Part shown: in pieces, positions 47,671-53,988 of the stretch
Numbering within the stretch: the stretch's first letter is position 1
Layout of the letters: every line of letters begins with the position of its first letter
Origin: Beroe ovata
Taxonomy: Eukaryota > Ctenophora > Nuda > Beroida > Beroidae
Direction of reading: 5' to 3'
Length of the DNA: 53,988 nt
Assembly (NCBI GenBank): GCA_946803715.1
Contig: CAMPET010000103.1
Location: 130,453-184,440, forward strand
Notes under the pieces: model-generated
The model's input: only the letters and a program-made list of their open reading frames with translations
What the model was told of the DNA's origin: nothing
Databases searched by the model: none
Position numbers and translations under genes: made by a program

Positions 47671-47772
47671 TCAGAGGTATCCGAAGGCTTCTAGGAACAC
47701 ATAGATTAGGACCAGGACGAGGATCCCCAGCACGGCACAGATGCCTCCGCAAACAACTGTTCCTCGGTTCAT
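47671..47772 (-). CDS. 33-aa membrane-type ORF or terminal exon
   Basis: ATG at 47772 opens a 33-codon frame that is almost entirely one membrane helix (VVCGGICAVLGILVLVLIYV) followed by FLEAFGYL and TGA. An AG (GCTGCAG) lies just upstream of the ATG, so this may instead be the last coding exon of a larger minus-strand gene, but I found no partner exon to the right. Its composition is far more protein-like than the surrounding DNA. Confidence 0.4.
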   Translation of the reverse strand: MNRGTVVCGGICAVLGILVLVLIYVFLEAFGYL

Positions 47773-49377
47773 GATACTGCAGCTGTTGGGGGTGTGGAGT
47801 CAATATGAGGGTGGAGATGAGGTTGGATAGGGGGTCACCAGGGGTAAGTAGGGGTTCACCAGGGGGTCATTAGAGGGTCATTGATATACATTCATAGTTC
47901 ATGCGACCAATAAAATTTATCATTGTGGAGATTGTAGATAATCCCCCTACCAGATCTAGTCTATAGTCATTATAAAAACTGGGAATGTGCGACATGGAAT
48001 TTACATGTAGATACTATACATGTAGGATAACAAAAATTATTTCAAATCAAAGTATGAATTCAGTCTGCATCTGGATCCAAATTTGTGGAGAACTTGGCGA
48101 CTTGAATGAGAGTAAATTTTTTTGGGCATGTATATCCCACGGTCCACCACTGGGAATCGAAGTTAAGTCGGGAAGAAGAATGATTCAGTTTCTATAGCCT
48201 GTGTTAAAACTGAAAATGTAAAGCTAGGGAGAGCACTATAATTTGGCTAGCCATGCATCTTGTCCGACGCCCATCCTGCCAAAATAACTGATGGAAATTA
48301 TGGGAACTTATTTGGGAAATATTCGTGATTTGGCCTCTTTTTTAGTTGCAGGTTATTTGCTGTTATTCCTTTTTTTCTGAGCGAATTTGCATTGTACAAA
48401 AAGGATAGGGAACTCTGTATGCTGAGTTTTCTGAGTCCTTTTTGTACAAAATAATATGAAAACAAGCAAAAAATGACGACCCAGTGATATGAAAAGAATA
48501 GAATCACAGTATCTATTTCCCTTCCTACATTACATGTGGGTAAATCGTAATAAGGTTTCAATAAAATGAAATTATGTCACTCAACCCAAACAGTTGAATT
48601 ATTATCGCGATAGTATGTCAATCAAAATCTTGAAAACGTTATCAGGCAAAACTGAAAGTAAAGCATGTACCTACCTAGGTATGTACATGAGTAAAGTACT
48701 GAGCTCTGTAACAGAAGGGACAACGCTCCACTCGCATAGCCACACACAAACACACGGACACACAAACACAGACGGGAGAGCCTTCTTGTAACATGATATG
48801 TTTAATACCACATGTTATCAGATTAGGGGACGTTTTCTGGCAGTACTATACAGTGGACAGGATGAAATTGATGTGTCTCATGACAGGATCACAGGGTTGC
48901 ATCATTAATTTGATGATCAACACGGAAAAAGGGTTGAGGAAACTATTCTCAAGAAACCATGGGCTCTGCACTATGACTAAGAGAGACTAGAAAATGTGTA
49001 TTCTTTAGAAACAAAGGTTCAGCACTTTATCAGGGAAATTTCCGTGCCAAACAAAGAGATACTTTCTGTTCTGACCGGCAACAACAATGTACAAGATATA
49101 CAACACAGCAGAGAGATGGAATGACAAAAGATCTCTCCTTGTACTCTGTGTGTGTTTAGAGGTCAATTATGATCTAGTTTTCGGGTACATTGTACACTCC
49201 ATTGGGAGGTTTCGCTCTGACACCAGATAGAGAAAATGGGTCCGTACTCCGTAGAGTCTAGAGATTATCTGAAGGGCCGGAATATGAATTCAAGAAAACT
49301 TTGAGCATTTGAAATATACTAAGTTGTTCACTGACATCATTAGAGAGGACCTATACTAACATGGATCATCATAGTAT

Positions 49378-49437
49378 AGTGATTAGGGTATAGTGGGTGA
49401 TTAGGGTATAGTGGGTGATTAGGGTATAGCGAGTGAT
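49378..49437. repeat. 18-bp tandem triplicate
   Basis: Three consecutive copies of gattagggtatagtgggt, the last degenerate, with a partial copy upstream. TTAGGG appears in each but the register is not telomeric. Confidence 0.75.
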
Positions 49438-50102
49438 ATAAGGATGTAGTACAGTACATGGGAAGCTGCTATTACGGTCTAAAGAATGGTTGCTATTATA
49501 GGTGGTGGTAAGATATGCTGGGTTGATAAGCCATGATAAGCCACGCGCGTTGCTTGACTTGGATTCTTGGGGCCCTGATGAATGGAAGGCCTGTCACAAT
49601 GTGGAACATCACTGAAAAGTGCAAACGCCCCACCAATCCACAATGAGTGTAGTGACACATTCCATGTTCCAGCTGGCCATCCTGGAATATTGTACGAACG
49701 AGCGTGATTGGGATCAGGTTACACATCACACATATGCAACAATATGCTCAATAATCTGGTTTTGGCAGACTCCTGGGGTGTGGCTAGTGGCTACATGAAT
49801 AGTCAATAGTCATAAAAAGTAAAATTGACACGGTGATTGGCTTGGTGATAGAATGACTGACCAAGGTGTTTCGTGTGATATATGATCTGCTCTCATCTGC
49901 TACTATTGATAGATCATGGATTCTCTCATGATATGATGTTCTCAACTACACAGAGAGATACAGGGTACTGTATCCAGTATCTGTGAGCAAGACAAGATAT
50001 TCCCCCCCGCCCCCCCCGTACACCTCTAGAAGTAGTACACACAGTCATTCCCTTCTCCCTCTACATGGATGAATGGCTTCGTGTCTGATTTTCGTTGTCC
50101 TA

Positions 50103-50151
50103 GGCACACACAAACACACACAAACACACACACACACACACACACAAACAC
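50103..50151. repeat. CA microsatellite
   Basis: CA repeat with CAAA interruptions at regular spacing at its left end. Confidence 0.9.
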
Positions 50152-53100
50152 CGTGAGACTCTGCTTAAGATAGAATAAGTTGATTTTACCCAGTACATAA
50201 CCTTCCTAGTTCCTCATTCCTACCTTGTGTAAGTTTGATACCTTGTTAGGAAACATATTGTTATCGCTACTCATTTTCATACTATGACAAAGAGTCTATG
50301 CCTTATAATACGTGTGGCTAGAATTTCCAAGCTTGTACCAATATGAGTGATGAGTGATTTGATTGTTTTTGAACTCACGAAGAAACAGCAATCAAGAGTG
50401 CCAAGCAACATTCATCAAGCAACATTGCAAACTATGATACTGTTATACACAATTCGTGTGTTGTACTGGAATAAAACAACAAATCAGGAGAAGCTAGCAA
50501 AATATACAAGAACACACTTCGAGCTTCACACATACACTACACAAACAACATTTCACTTCCTAGCTAGATCCTACTCGGTTCATATCAAATCATGGAGTTT
50601 GTCAGGATCTGGGATGATGTTGTCAAGGTAACCATTATCTGCAGAAGAGGGTTTGTCGCTTGGAGTGATCGATCGATTTAACCAATTCAATCTGGAAAAT
50701 CCAGACTCTAGTTGGAATTTATAGTTAAAATCTATACTCTATAGTTAACACTACTTGTCCTATTTATCATCTAAGTTACCGAGAGATCCCTCTTTCACTC
50801 TCCAGTTTACATCGCAATTGACAAGTTTCGAGTCTCTGAGGTTACAAAAAATTTACATCCGTGACTTCTACTTTTCTAACTGTTACCTAATATAATTGAT
50901 TAAATCTTGGATTTGGAAAATTTAGTACTCATATTTACGTGCTAGAAAAAATTATCCAGTTCGATTTTAAATATTCAAAGCAGCTGTGTGTCTTGCGCTT
51001 GCCTCAGCTCATTCTCCTTTTCTTCCCAAGCTTTTTCTCCAGGCATGCAACTCACATGCCACTTCCTTGTACCCCGATTAGCAGTTGTTGTTAATTCAAG
51101 AAAATGCTTGATAAATATAATATGCCGAATTTTAGCTGGAACTGTAATTACTGAGAAACGCCTTCGCGGTGTATGAGACATTTATCTTGGAATCTATAAT
51201 TTGTTGATCCTTTCGGCTGTCACCCAAAATATTTTCAGCCTTTTCTAGAACTTTTCTGACTGCAAACACAGTAATACAGTATTTATCATGAGACATTTAG
51301 ACCTATCTCGTGCAGGATCTTCTGTATCACTTGGCAGGATTCAGGAGGTTTGGCACCCACATTCTCACTTTTTAGTAATTATTTTGCCACGCGTTTCGCT
51401 CTAGTTGATTATAATTCACTCTGACGTACGCTTTTTGCTGCCATGTGGCTTGAATTATACTCAAGGTGTCGACAGACATACGCATGTCAATAATAGCTTA
51501 ACTGCTTCACTAATCTATCAGTTTATTCAATCTGTCATGATATAAAACGCTGATTTAGGTTTCACGAAGTATCAATCAAATGCATGTCAAATGTGGGCAA
51601 TATATTTCGATCCATCGTGGCTACTGCCGCCAAGCTATATTGTTATTGGAGATGCAACACCCACTTTATAATCGTGTTAACTGTTATGAACAAATTCCCC
51701 GTATGCGAAATGTATCTGGATTGCAGAATCATCAAATTATTATTGAAAGATTGAGAGAGCCTCAAACGTGCTGGAACAGACGGCGGCCAATGACCTGATT
51801 ATGTTGGGGCATGGATATTTCTCTTCAAGACTTTAGTCGGCATAATATGAGTCACTGGATGATTGAATCAATGGCAATGACTCAATTTGAGAGAAAAATT
51901 TGCTCCTGTCTATAATCAAAATAGATTTGACATTTGACATGTAAATGCCAACAGCTTGACAGACAGTATTTTTTTTCTTTTTGACATTTGCTTGACCCCT
52001 TTATTTCCCCCTCCCTTCAAAGACAGATGATTATTTTTCCCTTGTTTGGATTTTATCCACCGTATCCTGATCAAATCAGCACGTTGTATCGAGAGACAAC
52101 CCAGGTAGCACATGTAAACCGTCCCGGGAACATATGATCTCTGAAGAGCAATACTTTAGTTAATTTCTGGTTTTCCTGTTTCCGTTCTAATGATGAGAAC
52201 ACTAGGATGATTACCTATGGCGCAAGAGTGGGTCACTTTCCTGTTCTTTTCCGGAAACACAAGGAAAACTTTCCTTCTTAGAATTTCCTGGTCATGACTC
52301 ATATTGTGATCAGTGATTATACTTGAGCTTGATATCACAACTATGATAATGCAATCATACATTGTGAATTTGCTAAACATTCTTCTCTGTGATGACTCTT
52401 TTTGTAACATAAAATGTGTATAGCTACCTCGCCTGACGATAATACTATTAGAGTGAAAAAATGTAAAGAATCGGGATTTTTATCTGTTTAGATCAGCTGT
52501 ATGTGATTAGATTAATATGACGTGATTATAAGTTAATTAACTCTGAGATTGTTTGTTTTGTCCCCTTTGTGTCAGCCCCCTATAATATAATCTGGGTTCT
52601 ATCTGTATGTGTTTGTGCTCAGTCACCCATATCTTGTTATTTCGCAGTTGGCTGTCGGACGCTGCAGTTGTCTGTCATTTTGCTGGTAATCACTTTTTAA
52701 CCTCTTTTCGGCCCCTCTTCTCCTCCTTTCCATTGCAAGTTTTCATTAATTCTTACCTAGATTCTGATACGGGAAATAATACCTCGATACAACCATGGAA
52801 ATACAAATCTTATAAAATTTTGAAGAATTTTACATCTCCTGCATTGTCTGGCAACCTTGTAATTAAGTCAATATAATTCCTTTTGAAATCAGGGTTTGTC
52901 AGAAAATTAGAGTTGTCGCTACATGCTTTCTCTCATTGATCAGGTTTCTTCAAGATTCAATCGCGTTTTGGTGGTCTCAAACTGGCACTCACGCCCTCCC
53001 TTTTATAGTATATCGATCATTCCTTTATTAATTCGGGATTCCTCAGAATTTCGTTTAGGTATCATATCGAATTAAAGTATTGAATCCAAAGTATTGAGGT

Positions 53101-53418
53101 TGATTTTGATGATCAGTTGATTTGTATCAGTTAGTATGCCAGCGTGGGAAATCTCGAGGTGTACCAAGAATATCCAATGATGGAAGCTCCACGGAGTTTC
53201 ATTTCACCGAGACCTAATCCCAATTACCATGGGCTTCATATAGCGTGTGCTAAGCCCACTTACCGCGGGAGGTATTTAAACACTATAGGTTCGATTGATA
53301 TGAAGGTCAAGTTTGAATCTTCAGAAGACCAGTGACCGTCATGTTACTTTTATAGCATGATCCTTCTCACGGAAGTGCGACAACTGACCCCCCGACAATT
53401 GACCCCCTGACAATTGAC

Positions 53419-53868
53419 CTAATCTAACCATAACCATAACAGTTGTCCGCTCTTCACACCTCTTCATCAGTTCCACTTCACCTCTTGCACGCTCTTCTAT
53501 TTTAGTATCACGAGAGCTCTATCACGAAGTACTGACCCTTCTGTGACCAGCAGATTGTAGAGTGTTGTGTTTATAGACTTTCCGATAGTAACAGTAGTCA
53601 GTACTCCCACGAGTATGAACTCCAGCAACATTATATAATTCNGACCTAACCTAACCATAACCATAGCAGTTGTCCGCTCTTCACACCTCTTCATCACTTC
53701 CACTTCACCTCTTGCACTCTCTTTTATTGTAGTATCACGAGACTTGACCTCTATCACGAATTACTGACTCTTCTGTGTCCAGCAGATTGTAAAGTGTTGT
53801 GTTTATAGACTTTCCGATAGTAACAGTACTTCCACGAGTATGAACTCCAGCAACATTATATAATTCAA
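53419..53868. repeat. Direct duplication around the N at 53642
   Basis: Bases about 53419-53641 and 53643-53868 both run from gacctaa-ctaaccataacc to caacattatataattc, with substitutions and a short indel. As at the other Ns, the second copy continues into new sequence while the first stops at the N. Confidence 0.85.
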
Positions 53869-53929
53869 TCGTCTCTTTGTCCTTCTTCTCCTCTTATACC
53901 GTATTAACAGCTTATAACACACATTATTA

Positions 53930-53941
53930 ACACACACACGC

Positions 53942-53977
<36 letters not shown>

Positions 53978-53988
53978 GCACACTCACA
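53930..53988. repeat. CA microsatellite at window end
   Basis: CA array with CG interruptions that reaches the last base and probably continues. Confidence 0.9.

Larger units (their letters stand above)
47773..53418. other. Non-coding stretch, no supported gene
   Basis: Open stretches such as 50347-50631 (+), 50975-51181 (-), 51580-51798 (+) and 52607-52876 (+) lack splice partners or family signatures. Small repeats include a 14-bp-arm hairpin (48392-48449), an 18-bp triplicate gattagggtatagtgggt (about 49378-49437) and CA arrays (about 48740-48775 and 50103-50151). Confidence 0.5.

Noticed and set aside
50975-51181. 68-aa minus ORF with a charged C-terminus
   Set aside because: It looks somewhat protein-like but has no recognisable domain, no splice context and no neighbours.
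53144-53335. 63-aa plus ORF near the window end
   Set aside because: No homology and no splice partners; length is within chance expectation.
1-53988. CRISPR array, prokaryotic operon or phage content
   Set aside because: Direct repeats are long satellites, microsatellites or duplicated contig ends, and genes are intron-containing; nothing prokaryotic in layout was seen.
1-53988. tRNA or rRNA genes
   Set aside because: I scanned by eye for GGTTCGAATCC-type B boxes and conserved rRNA words and found none that extend to a cloverleaf; a covariance-model scan would be decisive.

Overview
This is nuclear DNA from a eukaryote, most likely a marine invertebrate animal. All recognisable genes are split by GT-AG introns of roughly 75-800 bases. 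Non-coding DNA fills most of the window, and it holds many CA/GT microsatellites. Two gene products (the centriole protein SAS-6 and a GNPTAB-type Golgi phosphotransferase) are animal-like. I cannot name the phylum from sequence alone; an early-branching animal such as a sponge is possible.

Layout. 1-11000 holds no gene I can support. It carries microsatellites, a 543-bp tandem array (about 3930-7870), a 57-base near-perfect hairpin and a dense cluster of CACGTG sites. 11010-13217 (+) is a three-exon partial gene ending in a TIR domain that reads like the bacterial TIR_2 type. 13218-21200 is gene-poor. 21220-23874 (-) is a three-exon single-pass membrane protein of 506 aa that I do not recognise. 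26558-29829 (-) is the centriole cartwheel gene SASS6 in 14 exons, lacking only its N-terminal exons. 29830-36000 is repetitive and contains a large direct duplication around a single N, plus GC-rich foldback elements.

36000-42000 is the densest part: a Gal3ST-type sulfotransferase (+, one apparent frameshift), a compact GNPTAB/Stealth phosphotransferase (-) and an isopenicillin-N-synthase-like 2-oxoglutarate/Fe(II) oxygenase (-). The first two are type II membrane proteins predicted to modify glycans in the Golgi, and they lie tail to tail. 42600-43530 holds two diverged relatives of the 543-bp repeat. 44111-47062 (+) is a seven-exon gene for a 303-aa protein of unknown family. 47063-53988 holds only a 33-aa membrane-type ORF and repeats.

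Gene models were built by hand: each exon was accepted only if its splice sites and codon phase joined those of its neighbours. Every intron junction in the SASS6, membrane-protein, Stealth, oxygenase, TIR and unknown genes is phase-consistent.

Assembly caveat. The window contains seven single Ns. At four of them (32543, 43856, 45498, 53642) the sequence after the N repeats the sequence that led up to it, with allele-like differences. This looks like two haplotypes laid end to end, so these duplications should not be read as biology until checked.
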